Below, piece by piece: positions 34,503 to 46,674 of a stretch of 64,000 bases of DNA. The stretch spans positions 372,001 to 436,000 of the forward strand of contig JAGTJL010000005.1 in assembly GCA_020746875.1 (NCBI GenBank), written 5' to 3'. Within the stretch, counting starts at the first letter, position 1. Every line of letters begins with the position of its first letter. The position numbers were made by a program, and so were the translations under genes. This DNA is from Rhexocercosporidium sp. MPI-PUGE-AT-0058. Its lineage: Eukaryota > Ascomycota > Leotiomycetes > Helotiales. The notes beneath the pieces were generated by a model. It was not told where the DNA came from, did not search any database, and worked only from the letters and a program-made list of their open reading frames with translations.

Positions 34503-35895
34503 ATGTAAGTTATCTATTCCTTTGGTCTGCTGCGAGGATTGGTGATGGATTGGGTGGATGTTTTGGTACTGGTGCATTTGATGAATGGATGGATGGAATG
34601 GAGCTCGAGAAGTCGTGTGCCATTGCTTCATTGCATTGAAAGACATTGGGGAAGATAGATCCATTGAATCTTTGCTAACGTTCTTTCATCCAGGCATTTG
34701 ATCCGCCGTTCAGTATTCCGCGCCGCCTCGTCGTCAACGAGCAGCGTCAGAACCCTTAACACATCCACACCCTTCGCCTTCCGCTCCAAGACCCAGCAAT
34801 CATCCATCATCCCCTCAGCATTCAGAAACTACAGTGACGATGCCGTCCGGACTTCTGATGGGGAGAGTAGCGCTGTGAACGCAGCTATCAACTCTGCTTC
34901 CGAGTCTTCATCAACTCCTTCGTCATTCGGCGATGCTGCTGCCCAATCTTACACTCCTCGTGAGCCCAGACAGTATGATGACCGTAGAGGTGGGGACCGT
35001 CCTTCATACGGTGATAGAAATGGCGGTGGCCGTGGTGGATTTGGAGGCCGTAGTGGAGGTCGTGGAGGATATGGCGGTAGCGATCGTGGCTCGTATGGCG
35101 GAGACCGTGGTGGATACGGAGGAGATCGTGGAGGAGACCGCGGATATGGAGGAGGTGGATATGGCGGCGGACGGGGAGGTGGCAGAGACATGCGTGGTGG
35201 CGGACGACCATATGAAGCTCGCCCTGCTCCAAGTCCCTCAAACGGTGTCTATATTGGCAACTTGTTGTTCGATGTCACTGCCGCGGATCTTGAGAAGCAG
35301 TTCGAGGAATTCGGAACTATCAAGAAGGCTACTCTCGCTACTGATGCTAGAGGTTTGAGCAAGGGGTATGTTTCTTTTATTTTGCCTATAGTCTTTGCTA
35401 TGAAAGTTCTACAGAAGAGTGTCGGGCATCAGCTAATTCAATCATTACAGATTCGGATATATCGAATTCGAAAGTGTCGAGCAGGCTGCCAAGGCCATCG
35501 AAGCCAAGCACGAGTCCGTCCTGGAAGGCCGTCGCCTCGTTGTCAACTACATGAACATGAACCGTCGCGATACCAAGGGAGCAGACAACCCACCATCGAA
35601 GACCCTCTTCATCGGCAACCTCGCCTTTGAGATGTCGGATGCCGATCTCAACAAGCTCTTCCGTGACATCAGAAACGTCATTGATGTCCGTGTTGCTATT
35701 GACAGACGTACTGGTCAACCTAGAGGATTCGCTCACGCTGACTTCGTCGATGTTGAGAGTGCCGTCAAGGGTAAGGAGGCATTGGTTGGAAAGGAGGTGT
35801 ACGGCCGTCAACTCAGAATCGATTTCAGTGCTGGTAGCAGAGAGAACCGTGGTGACGGTGCTGCACCAAGAACTGAACGCGAGGGTAGCTTCTAA
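34503..35895 (+). CDS. Probable mitochondrial RNA-binding protein, two RRMs and a Gly/Arg-rich linker
   Basis: The start codon is split: exon 1 contributes only AT (34503-34504), then a 189-nt intron (34505-34693, GTAAGT...CCAG), then G of ATG at 34694. Exon 2 is 34694-35365 and exon 3 is 35451-35895 (intron 85 nt), giving 372 residues. No other ATG in exon 2 lies before the RRMs except deep in the Gly-rich region, so the split start is needed. The first about 45 residues (MHLIRRSVFRAASSSTSS ... SAFRNYSDD) are Arg/Ser-rich without acids, like a mitochondrial presequence. A Gly/Arg/Tyr-rich stretch (about 95-175) follows. RRM1 is about 185-258 (RNP2 VYIGNL, RNP1 KGFGYIEF, split by the second intron). 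RRM2 is about 276-350 (LFIGNL, RGFAHADF). The RNA target is unknown. Confidence 0.88.
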
Positions 35896-37142
35896 GCTTC
35901 TCAACTCCTATCTTGACTGATATGAGAAAGGGGGCGCGTGTACGAGGATAAGCAGTAGAGAGTGTATGATGGGTACAACAGTGTGAGACCAGAGAGAGAG
36001 ACGAATATGGCGAGTGTATCAAAAGTTACTGGGGTTGGGATCTCTGGGGCGCGATGGGTTGGGATGGTGCAGGTGGCATTTCTGGATCGTTTTGTCTTGT
36101 ATTTTGCTCCCCCTCGACATCCTCTTCTACCGCCCATCTTGTCCTCAAACTTCTTTTATACATTCTTGTAAAATAAGGGAATTTTCCTCCTTGAGGTTTG
36201 CTTGCTTGCATGGCGTGGTGGCTCGCGGGCTTGGATGAGATCCGATCCGATCAGGTCAGGTCAGATCAGAAAGAGAGCAAGATAGATACGCATATTAGAT
36301 ATTACTCCGCTCATGGCATGTACGATGGATTTGATGGGTTCTGGTATTTCTTTTGTATGAAAAGGAATGGATGGTTGACAGCTGCAGCATGTATTGCAGC
36401 AGCTCTGATAGTATAATTGAGATGCTTGTTCCGTACTCTGGCTTGCCTTTGAATTATTGACTTGGTTTATGTTCGGACCTGTGACTGCATCAATTCAGTA
36501 AGATACTTGACACAGCCGTCCTCTTACAACTTACGATACGATTACCTTTATCCACAAACTCCAGGTTCGCATCATCCCTTTCATGTGATTCCAGCCTCAT
36601 CGAGCGTTGCCACACTCCGCCAAGCATTCCCTCCCTCCACCTGCGCTCTCGCCGAATGCCGACCTGGACCGCACCTCGGCTTCCCTCTGGACCAACCTAC
36701 CCGTCAGAAATCTCCCCAAGGCAAGATTGCTTCCCCACACCCTGACTTGCCTCACATCTTCGCCCCATATTCCGACTGCATTCTGTACATTACAGTTCAT
36801 TGCACGCGACATACGACTGCTGCATTTAGAGTGTCCTTTCGATCACTTTCGTTATTCACGAGCAGACCGACAGAGAGTTAAAAGGGAACAGCAAAGAAGC
36901 ATCTGACGTGGCAAAGGGAATACCTGCGGGGTCTGGGTTGGCTGGGGTTGGATTTATAATTCGCGGATTCAAAGTCGCATTTCCAGTACAATACTCGACA
37001 ACCGACGAGGGGTATACGAACGATTCAGCAGGACTCGATATAAAACCGCGTAGTAAACAGATCAATCAACCATCTATTCCTGTCTTTCAGCACAGCAAAA
37101 CAGCAGTCCCTGCAACGAAACGGAACGCAACGCAACGCAACG
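35896..37142. other. Intergenic region upstream of PEX5
   Basis: About 1.25 kb. No conserved frame. It should hold the RRM gene 3' UTR and the PEX5 promoter. The part just before the PEX5 start has an (ACGCA)n run. Confidence 0.5.
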
Positions 37143-39263
37143 ATGTCTTTCATGGGAGGCGCAGAGTGCTCGACGGCTGGCAACCCGCTGAGCCAGTTCA
37201 CGAAACATGTCCAGGATGATAAGAGTCTGCAGAGGGATCGGTTGGTAGGCCGGCCGGGTGGGAGTATGCAGGGGATGAGGAGTACGGGGGGCTTGGGGAT
37301 GAGTGGAAGTCAGGATAATGTAGGTTAATGCTGTGCTTGATCCTTTGCTCGTTTGTGTGCTTGGGAGGGAAGTGGGCAAGAGAAATGGGAAAGAGGAGGG
37401 CGTAAAGAGGAGCAGGATGGAGGGCGGAGGGGGAGGGAAAGTGTACATGTTGTCTGAGAGAATACCTGGCTAATATTCAAGCAGATGATGAATGATTTCA
37501 TGCAACAGAATGGCCAACTCCCAGAAGCTTTTGCTATGCAACACGACCTCCACCAAAATCCACATATGCGAGCGGGATCCGCGTCGCCGGGCGTCAATGG
37601 TTGGGCACAAGAATTCAATCCGGGCGTAGACCAGGCGAGGATGGAGGCTGCATTTCAGGTTCCCAAAGGCACGGCATTCAGTCCCCAGGATTTCGCTCGG
37701 TTTCAGCAGATGAATCAGGGTGCGAGGACGGGTAGTCCAATGGCTCAACAAATGGGACAGCAAATGGGAAATGGATACCAAGGATATCAATCGCCTATGG
37801 GAATGAACATGGGCATGAATATGGGAATGGGTGGAATGGGCATGGGCATGGGGATGATGAACCATTCACAATACCAACAGCCTCAGAACTTTCAACAGCA
37901 GGATAAAGGAAAGGGGAAGATGATAGAACTCGACGACGAGCATTGGGAGGAGCAATTCAAGCAGATTGACATACAGGGTCGAGAACAGGACGAGAGTCTA
38001 GCGGCAGAAGCAGAGTTGGAACAAATGGACAGGTCAGTCCTTGAATCCGAAACCAATGAATTTGGTGATTTCGAATCTATCTGGAGAGGCATACAAGCTG
38101 AGACTGCTGCTGCTAGGGAGCTTGCCGAGAACGAGAACCTAGGTCATATGGGTGACTTTGATCAGTGGGATGGCTTTGATGGGCTAAATACCCATCAGCC
38201 CTTTAGAGACCCACAGCTGGGAGACTACATGTTTGAAGAGGATAATATCTTCAAAGAAGTTGGCAATCCGTTTGAGGAAGGCGTGAGGATTATGCATGAG
38301 GGAGGTAATCTCTCACTTGCTGCTCTGGCTTTTGAGGCAGCAGTCCAGAAAGACCCTCAACACATCGACGCATGGGTTCTCTTGGGCTCCGCGCAAGCCC
38401 AAAATGAGAAAGAAACCCCCGCCATCCGCGCTCTTGAACAAGCCGTCAAGATTGATCCCAACAACCTCGTAGCTCTCATGGGTTTGGCCGTAAGCTACAC
38501 CAACGAAGGTTATGACAGCACCGCCTACCGTACCCTCGAGCGTTGGCTCTCCGTCAAATACCCCTCCATCATATCCCCCACTTCCCTCTCCTCGGACGCC
38601 GAAATAGGCTTCACAGACCGGCACCTCCTCCACGAAAAAGTAACCGACCTGTTCATCTCCGCCGCCCAACTCTCCCCCGATGGAGAACACATGGATCCCG
38701 ACGTGCAAGTCGGTCTCGGCGTCCTCTTCTACGGCGCAGAAGAATACGACAAAGCCGTTGACTGCTTCTCCGCTGCCCTCGCATCCACCGAGTCCGGTGC
38801 CTCCACCCAAAGAGACCAAGTCCATCTACTCTGGAACCGCCTTGGCGCCACTCTCGCCAACAGTGGCCGCAGCGAGGAAGCCATAGCCGCGTACGAAAAG
38901 GCCCTCACGCTCCGCACGAACTTCGTGCGCGCCCGTTATAATCTCGGCGTCTCGTGCATCAACATCGGGTGCTACGACGAGGCGGCATCGCACCTCCTCG
39001 GCGCGCTTGCCATGCATAAAGTCGTAGAGAACGAGGGCCGTGAGAAGGCTCGCGATATCCTTAGTGGTGCTGGTGGTCCTGGTGTGGACGCGAATGGCAA
39101 TGTGAGTGAGGCGGAGCTGGAACGCATGATTAGCCAGAATCAGAGCACGAATCTTTATGATACCCTTAGGAGGGTCTTTAGTCAGATGGGGAGGAGGGAT
39201 CTCGCGGAACGGGTGGTGGTGGGGATGGATGTTGAGGCTTTCAGAGGGGATTTTGACTTCTAG
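37143..39263 (+). CDS. PEX5: Peroxisomal targeting signal 1 receptor PEX5
   Basis: Two exons (37143-37319, 37485-39263; intron 165 nt, phase 0) give 651 residues. PEX5 binds the C-terminal SKL-type PTS1 of matrix enzymes in the cytosol and docks at PEX13/PEX14. The N-terminus MSFMGGAECSTAGNPLSQFTKH has the conserved Cys (position 9) that is mono-ubiquitinated for recycling. WxxxF/Y pentapeptides that bind PEX14/PEX13 are visible as WAQEF (about 99) and WEEQF (about 213). Between them lies an unusual Gly-Met-rich stretch (MGMNMGMNMGMGGMGMGMGM). The C-terminal half (about 320-620) is the TPR array (LAALAFEAAVQKDPQHIDAW, AIRALEQAVKIDPNNLVAL, AIAAYEKALTLRTNFVRARYNLGVS), ending with the usual helical tail. 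Confidence 0.97.
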
Positions 39264-39824
39264 ATCGTGTTAGTGAGAGAGAGTATAGCAATTTAACAGC
39301 CGGGAGTGAATAGGGAGAAGAAGTAAAAGTATAGCGTGTTGTGTATGCTGGGATAACTGTGATATAAAATAGTGATGTAGTCAGCGTGAAGAAGAAAAGT
39401 TGCGTGTGTATGTACATGAATGGAAAAGAAACATTTTCCAGACAGACTAGATGAGATTTACTCTCGAGATGTTACACCTCTCTGCTGTAGTAATTACTGG
39501 GCACGCGAAATCCATGATACTCATGTCTCAACAGCCGGAATCTTGAGAATCTTACCAGGGAGACTACTTCAATCCGAACAACAGATCAATTCATCTGGTG
39601 GTCGGCCAATTGAGAAGTCCACCCCCCCTTGTCTCATCCCGGTTTTCCCTTGGATCTCTTGACGGAAGGGACCTTGCATGGTGTGGGTTGTTGCTCGAGA
39701 TCGATTAGAAGGAAAGAGATGTGGGTTAGGAAGAGAGCGGTATGATCTTATTGTTAGCTTGCTCCAACACGAGCAGCGTAGTTGTAACTCTGTGATTAGT
39801 CGGCGAGGGGAAAGTAAACAAGAG

Positions 39825-39841
39825 TGCGATGTGCAACAAAG
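39825..39841 (+). repeat. 17-bp motif copy 1
   Basis: TGCGATGTGCAACAAAG. It is preceded by AAGTAAACAAG, shared with copy 4. Confidence 0.75.
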
Positions 39842-40256
39842 ATCTCTAAGCGGCGGTAGGATGGTAATGATGGTGGTGACAGCGGGTGAACAAGGAGGAG
39901 AAGGTGAGCGTGTGAGTGAAGAGGATTGAGATTGGGCTTTGGATTTATTGAGACTCGCTTTGAACATGGCGGGTGAGAGTGGCGACATTGCGAGAACACC
40001 TTTCCCTCCCCTTTTCAGTCAGTGCCGACGAAGAAATGATGATGATATCGCAGAGGTTAAAAGGAGTTCGCATCAATTCAATTAAGAAAGGAAATGCAAC
40101 AATTTGACCGGGGGCATCGTGTTGTGCTGTGTTGCGGTGCTTGCCAAGCAAAATTATGCTCTAAGCGAGGATTTGTTGACTTTGTCTTGGCTTGTGGGAT
40201 GTGGTAGGTAGAAAAATACGTATCGTTAGCGAAACATGTTGACGTAGCAACGGGGT

Positions 40257-40273
40257 TGCGATGTGCAACAGAA
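40257..40273 (+). repeat. 17-bp motif copy 2
   Basis: TGCGATGTGCAACAGAA, one mismatch from the consensus. Confidence 0.7.
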
Positions 40274-40820
40274 GTTCTTAGGTTACTGTGTTACTAAAGT
40301 GTAGGTTTGGTAGTTGTGGGGGTGAATATGGGTGTGAATGAGAAGGTGAAGGTGAACAGACCGAGGTGCGGGTGTGGAAGCGGGGGAGAAGTTTTTACAC
40401 TCTTGGATGGAAGATCTGATCGTCTTCTTCTGGGTACTTCCTCGGGCGAATTCTTGGAATAGTTAAGGTTTGGTGGGGGAGTATTCTGCGAATGCTGGTT
40501 GGAAGTAAGTTGCCGTGATGGATTATGTGTCGGAGATCAACGTGGATGCATTCAAGGTGTAGGAATGCTTTTGGTTTACCGAGAAGTGGGCTTGAACGCT
40601 TGGCGCGTGCGCCTTTCTCCCCCTCTCAAACGATGTAAGCAGAAACTCGATTTGCAGAAAAGCAATATTAAGGTATTAAAATTCAGACGGCATGTTATTC
40701 AAAGGGTGGTGGACAAGAATGTCTACCGTTACATGCTGAAAGAGCGAGGTGAGAGATTGATGTGAGGACATTCCCGCTAGACGCGGCGGTCACCAGGTCC
40801 AAATTAGATGTCAATGAACC

Positions 40821-40837
40821 TGCGATAAGCAACAAAA
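40821..40837 (+). repeat. 17-bp motif, degenerate copy
   Basis: TGCGATAAGCAACAAAA, two mismatches in the centre. Confidence 0.5.
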
Positions 40838-41009
40838 GCTATGCAGCGACCTCGAGAAATCATATCATTGCGGTCGCTTTCGGTGTGGAAAAAAAGAGGA
40901 TTCGTGATAGGGGAGAGACTATGGAGCTTCAAGCCCTTCAAGCGATTCAAGCGAGGTAAAATTCAGCACTTCTTTAGGCAGTCTATTCACTTTCAAAAGC
41001 AGGCAAACC

Positions 41010-41026
41010 TGCGACGTGCAACAAAA
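41010..41026 (+). repeat. 17-bp motif copy 3
   Basis: TGCGACGTGCAACAAAA, exact consensus. Confidence 0.8.
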
Positions 41027-42079
41027 ACGTTTGAATTCGGCATGGCAGTCTGTTCCACCCCGTACTTAGAGATGCGTTGCAGTATGTGTTGGATATGTTG
41101 GATGCAACGGACGAAGGAGAAGTGATGGCGGTGAGTCAGGTCGTCACTGAGTACTAAGCGGCACACTAGTTGGTGGATCGGTTTTTAGGAATGCAAATAG
41201 GATGATTTACTTCTCGTAGATGACTAGAGTCATCATTTTTTGGAGGACTTTGTGGTGGATTCAGCCACTTTTGCGAAGGCGAGTGATGGTAGAGGTATGT
41301 CATGGATGAATTGAGAAGTGGAGCGCGTGATAGAACATTTGCAAAGGCTGTACAATAAATAGGGCTGCGTGGCACCATTATCAGTGGTTCGTGAAGATAA
41401 ATAAGACGTGAAGTAAGGGACAGGAGGAGAAGAAGTGTTGTTATTCCTAGATTTGGAGGCAAGCTTTTCGGAGTTTAAAGCGAAGCTGGGTTTAGCCTAC
41501 AAGGAGACAAGATACCACAGCCTTCAGTGTTGGTATCTGAGGCATATCTATATCATAGCCAATCCGAATGCATAAAACAGCTAGTCAATATGCCCGAGGT
41601 GAACACTAACGCAGAGCATGGCTGCAATTGACAACATTCCGAATATAAGATCATAAAGGAATTAGCGAAGTGATTGATGAACAGAGCATGTCTTTACATG
41701 CTAGATATCGTATGTTAAGGCAACAAGTGGCCAGAAGCGCTAAAACCAAAGTAAAATTCAGAAGCATAACATGACGTGCGTATAATACGTCATGCGAAGA
41801 CTCAGTCTTGAAGGGTCATTATCAGTGGTTGGTGATCTAGCAGGTAAGCTTGCGCTTCTCGCTTAACCACTTACGGAAGAGTAAGTGCCACTGGAATTTT
41901 TTTTGAATTGTTCATTTCAAACTCTCTTCATGACTTGACCAGAATTTAACCTTTTTCAACTTGCAATCATACCTGCACATACAGGCGTAAAATCGCTACT
42001 TACTTTCCACGCCCCCAGGAATCTTCTACGACCCAGCTCTAACTACTCCGGATTTCCTCCGAATTCGGACTTGAACGAA

Positions 42080-42775
42080 ATGCGTTATACCTGTCTTATG
42101 ATACTCGGCGTCACGATCGTAGTGGCAGGAATCCAGTGGTGGTGTTGGAGTTCAATCCCACCGACCGATTGCGAAGTAGTCAATTCTCTTAGGAGTTGTT
42201 TGATCGTCATCTCTTTGATGGTAGTTCTTGGCATATTCTTCGAAGCCCGCCTTGTCCGGAGTATTCATCTTTTCGAAATTCGCGACTATGCCAATGATAG
42301 CAAAAGTCTTGAATATAAAGTAAAAAATTCTTAGGAAATGTTAATGCAAGTGCAAAGCTATTCTCTACAGCATCAGCATAGAGACAATGTTATGCACACA
42401 TTTTTAGACAATTACGGCGAGGAAATGGTCCGTGTGCAGCAGGTACAAGTACTAGATTGGGAGAAAGCCGAGGTTCATAAAGCGACAATACAGGACTTCA
42501 AATCCGACGGGATTGAAATTGAGAAGGGACACGAGAGTCGTGGGCTAGCCTTCGTACGACTCGTGAGGTCACTTTTGGACATCAGGATCAAGTTGCTGGT
42601 AGCACTACAGGCCTTCCAGAAGGATACCTTAAATTTTCTCTTACCGAGGGCATATGTTGGAATCGACCCTTCTTACACTAACGTTGGGGATATTGCAGAG
42701 AAAATTGCTAGGAATCGTAGGAGTGTACCAAATACTACTACCGAGCTCGTCGTTGGGAGAGACTTCAATGATTAG
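42080..42775 (+). CDS. Small two-TM membrane protein of unknown function
   Basis: Two exons (42080-42319 and 42371-42775) joined by a 51-nt intron (GTAAAA ... CTCTACAG, phase 0) give 214 residues. The intron removes an in-frame TAG that otherwise breaks the frame at 42332. Two hydrophobic segments are visible at about residues 4-25 (CLMILGVTIVVAGIQWWCW) and 38-56 (CLIVISLMVVLGIFF). The remaining 150 residues are polar, probably cytosolic, with helical stretches (VRLVRSLLDIRIKLLVALQAFQ). No family is recognised. It lies next to another small two-TM gene in an accessory interval. Confidence 0.6.
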
Positions 42776-43086
42776 AGTAGATTTTCAAACCTGTCTGCTA
42801 GAAAGCTGTTAGTACACGGATGCATCTTTTCCTGAATACATATTGCCGCAGAATGTAACACATTGACGTCTGGCTAAAGCATAATTGAACTAGTAGATTA
42901 TCTAAGCCCTTTTTACCTTATTAGATTTAATGCTCCGATAAACGGGATGCTGTCATCATGATGACCTTCTCCACTAACATCGGCTTTCCCACTTCGCTAC
43001 GATTTGGAAATCGACCTTTCCAAAACCACGAAATTTCTCTGATACGCACATGAAGAATTGACGAACTTCAAATCGTCAAACTTAAT

Positions 43087-43551
43087 ATGCCTCTTCAAGA
43101 TGATCAACCGCCAGACTCGTCAAAGTCGTTACCTACAGTTAATACCGACTTGGAAAACAGCGCATCTGCACCTGCACAAATTCGAAAAAGATCCTTGGCG
43201 AGTGATCTGATGTTTGTGAGCACTCTTACGACTCTGGAAGGAATTGCCGCCTGTCTCATCTGTTTCGTTCTCTTTCGATTCTTCGGGGTCCGCGATTTAG
43301 GCTTGGGTTCCCTTGTGCTGGCACACGTATGTACATGGGTTATTGGTACGACGGGGACATTTATCCTCGTGACTTGTGACCATGATGGATTGTGGGCAGC
43401 CATTTCGGAGCTATGCAGAAGAGGTCGTCGTTTCGAAGGTGTAGAAAGTGAGAATGAAGCAGGGTGGACAGAAGGAGAAAGACTGGAGAAGGAAGCAGAG
43501 GAAGAGGCGAAGGAGGACCCAAGAAGAAGCCAAGAAGGACAAATGGTCTAA
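43087..43551 (+). CDS. Small two-TM membrane protein of unknown function
   Basis: A single exon of 154 residues. A polar N-terminus (about 40 residues) is followed by two membrane segments, about 43-66 (FVSTLTTLEGIAACLICFVLFRFF) and 74-97 (LVLAHVCTWVIGTTGTFILVT). A highly charged tail (RRGRRFEGVE ... EKEAEEEAKEDPRRSQEG) ends the protein. I do not recognise the family. It is 311 bp downstream of, and co-oriented with, another small two-TM gene of similar architecture, but I see no convincing sequence identity between them. Confidence 0.6.
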   Translation: MPLQDDQPPDSSKSLPTVNTDLENSASAPAQIRKRSLASDLMFVSTLTTLEGIAACLICFVLFRFFGVRDLGLGSLVLAHVCTWVIGTTGTFILVTCDHDGLWAAISELCRRGRRFEGVESENEAGWTEGERLEKEAEEEAKEDPRRSQEGQMV

Positions 43552-44422
43552 ATCACAATCAAAACCAATGGAGTCTATTATCAGTTAGGAGACGTGTTTT
43601 AGGGAATTTTGGAGAAGAGGAGAACAGTGATTTGAACTCTACGCCACTTGACGTTTTGCGAGACAGAGTGAGCTTTTTATAATAGTCCGTATTGCCGGGC
43701 ACAGGCGCGCCGAAGAGCTAAGCGTATCTGACAGGGCTAAAGATAGCTAAGCCTTTTTTTTAAAAAAATAAATTAAAAACTTATAGTATAGTTGCCATTA
43801 CTCTAGGACCTTAACGCGTGTCCATTTGTGATGTATCTGGTTGTGTGTGAATATTTTATGCAAGGCATGGTGGGTGCGAACAGTAAACAAGCAAAGAGCA
43901 AAGTAGTCCAAGAGAGCGAGGGAAGATACGCTCTTATTTGCTATCGGATCTGCCCTTAGACTACCATCAAGGTAGGTGTGGCATAATCGCATATCACATA
44001 TTGAAACTTCTGAGTTAGATCGCGGTTCTGTGACAAAGATATTGGCAATACATGATGGAATCCTATTTAACAATTTCCAAAAACCTTTTACTGAATGGAT
44101 TTATCTTCAATGGCGAGCTTAAAGTACTCTGTTATCTTTGTGACTTAAGAATGTAGCAGCAGTACTTGCTCAAATCGAAAGGAAGGATCCTTGGAATCCT
44201 ACTATCCTTTACTTCACACCGAGCATCCATTCTGAATTCAAAGACGTCCTAGAGGCAGATCAGATCATGTTCTGAGAATAATCTATGGAGGTACACCAAC
44301 ATGCTTCGATACGTAGACGTGGGTAGAACACATTTCAATGAGCAGCATCAGCAGTGGAGGTCGACTAGGAAAATCGAGAAATCAGGCAGGCATCAATCTT
44401 CTTAACCGAAAGTAAACAAGCC

Positions 44423-44439
44423 TGCGACGTGCAACAAAA
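44423..44439 (+). repeat. 17-bp motif copy 4
   Basis: TGCGACGTGCAACAAAA, exact, preceded by AAGTAAACAAG as in copy 1. Confidence 0.8.
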
Positions 44440-45781
44440 ATATTTTGTGAGCTGGAATAGCATGAAGGTGAACTGCAGAGTCACGTCAGGATCGCGGGTA
44501 CAAGTATCTGAAAGAACGGTGAGCGATGGCGAGGGAAAAGGGGGGATGATTAAGCGAGGCTTGGCGGGTCGATCTATTTATCAGGAGTATATCTAGTAAA
44601 ATACGCGAGGAGGCAAGTACTTGCGAATTAAGGTATGTCCGTTTGCGAGCCTTTTCTTCTGAATTAAGACTTTGCTTTTCTGTTTCTCAAGTGTACTAGG
44701 CTGTGAAACTCGGAAGTATGAAGTGTGATATGACGACACTTTGACTTGTTCCGCGACTCGCCTCTAGATTGATAACGATCCTTCATACCAAACTTTCAAA
44801 TCCGTACCCGTCAAGGAAACAGCACTTGCACTCATCACGCCATTATCCAATCTCCCTCAATTCAACAGCCACCAGTTACCCAAAATGGACATACCGTTCA
44901 CCACCACGCACCCTCAGCGCCCCCTCGCCACTATCCTCCAAAAACTCTTCCCTCTCAACCCAGCCTCCAGCAAGCCCATCCGGGATTTTTTCTTCTTTTT
45001 TCCATATTCATATGGACAACCGTACTGATCTATTTAGTAATGATAGGAAGTAGCTTTCTCATAAACATATATAGTCACAATGAATACTGGGAGGAGCACC
45101 TCATGTCTGCTTTCGCTACCTTTGAGATGCTCGTCTTTTGATAAATCCTGGTCTGCTGGTCGTTAGTAGTATCACCCGTGATGATGATTTGACTCTTAAA
45201 TAGGAGAGTTTGAGAGAATATACAGGAGTTGAAGGATGAGGTACGGCGGTCTAAGGATCTTGGATGTACTATGAGAGACATTGAAGACAAGGATGAGAGT
45301 GTTGAGGTCTGTGGGACTTTTGGAATTTGGAACCGTTGGTATAAGAGAGTGAGTGAGAAACTTAGAGAGTGTTTGCGAAAGGAGACAAGGTGAAGAAGGT
45401 TTCTGGAAGATGAGAGTGAGAGGTCTGGAAAGAGTGCATTGATGTGGGTAGAAAAGTGTTTGAGTGAACTGGGAGGGTTTGAGGAGTTGAGAAACACTAC
45501 TGATATGACCTCGCTTTGGGAAAAGAGTCGTACGAGGGGTTACGGAACATGTTAACCATCATGGCGAGGTCGGAGGGAGTGTGTCATCAGTAGTTAAAGT
45601 ACTTAAGTGTCAGTTCATGGATATTTCGCGAAACGTCACACTAAACCAAAAACCTTATTTTGAACCGAAAAATAAACACCGCTGAATCATTCACAAACCA
45701 CACAAATCCAAAGCATAAAACAAAATCACAATCACCTTATTGAACTACGGCGATGTTCTTTCTTCGCTCAGACCGCCACAT

Positions 45782-45798
45782 TGCGACGTGCAACAAAA
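45782..45798 (+). repeat. 17-bp motif copy 5
   Basis: TGCGACGTGCAACAAAA, exact, extended 5' by T to give the TTGC/GCAA inverted arms. Confidence 0.8.
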
Positions 45799-46674
45799 GG
45801 TTTCACGTTGACGCCGCAGGGATGAGGCTGTGTATGGCTGGGAACGTGGTTGGTCACGTGGCTTTGTAGGGGAAGGTTGTTCGGGAGAGGAAATGAAAGG
45901 AAATCATGTCTGCTTGTGTAGATTTAGAGATTAATATCGATTAAACGAGTTATATATGCGAGGAATCATAAGAAAAGAGCGCTCGGCTGGGGTGAAGGAA
46001 TATTTATTATATATATGCATTGAAGTAGATAGAAAACTCCTCAATAATCACAAAAAACAGGCGGTAGATCGCAACCAGACTCCCAAGCAATCCTAATATC
46101 CCACTATGCAGCGGACCAAACGAAGCTTCTCCTCAGACTGCAGCAATCTATATCAATCAGCACGAGAATTTCCCAAGAACTAGCATACCCCGACATCTCA
46201 ACATCAGCTCCCTGTACACTTACAGCCAACTCACCCCCACGTCTCTCTCTACACTTGGGAGAATTCCACACAATCAAAGCCGACCAAGCAAACGCCCCAA
46301 CAGCAAGAAATAAGCAGCAAGAGTGAAAGAATCACCTAGCGGGTACAGTACAGAAGCACAGCCGTGAATCATATCCATATAACGAGACTAAGAGATGTGG
46401 AAATAGGAAGAGGGATAGAGTAGGGATCTAGCTTATACCGTCTACACGATAAATTATCAGAAGATAATCTACGTAGAAAGAGTTCGGAGGTAATAATCCT
46501 ATGTTTTTGAGTATCTATGAAAGTCAATTCGCACCTCAAGGAACGCAAGTCGCGACGAAGGGCAAGGGCCTCACCCAAAGGCGGGAGAACGTCCCGCAAC
46601 GATGCCAGCGACTCTGAATCACTCAACACACGAGAAAGTAATGTCAATTGCACAAGGCATGGATATCCAAGACG

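Larger units (their letters stand above)
39264..42079. other. Gene-poor interval with dispersed 17-bp motif copies
   Basis: About 2.8 kb with no convincing gene: short frames only (for example 88 codons at 40499-40765). Three copies and one degenerate copy of the TGCGAYGTGCAACAAAA word lie here. A short sequence around CATTATCAGTGGTT also occurs twice (about 41377 and 41817). Confidence 0.5.
43552..46674. other. Gene-poor interval before the LINE relic
   Basis: No supportable gene. Frames of 94-140 codons (44769-45053 plus; 45075-45497 and 46369-46653 minus) have no recognisable domain. Two exact copies of the 17-bp word lie here. A/T-rich runs occur near 43756-43780 and 46000. Confidence 0.5.

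Noticed and set aside
42332..42334. In-frame TAG suggesting a pseudogene or readthrough
   Set aside because: A 51-nt intron with GTAAAA and CTACAG ends removes it and keeps the phase, so the gene looks intact.
45075..45497. 140-codon minus-strand frame and the 94-codon frames at 44769 and 46369
   Set aside because: Ser/Leu-rich or unrecognisable, with no splice or family support; left as part of the gene-poor interval.
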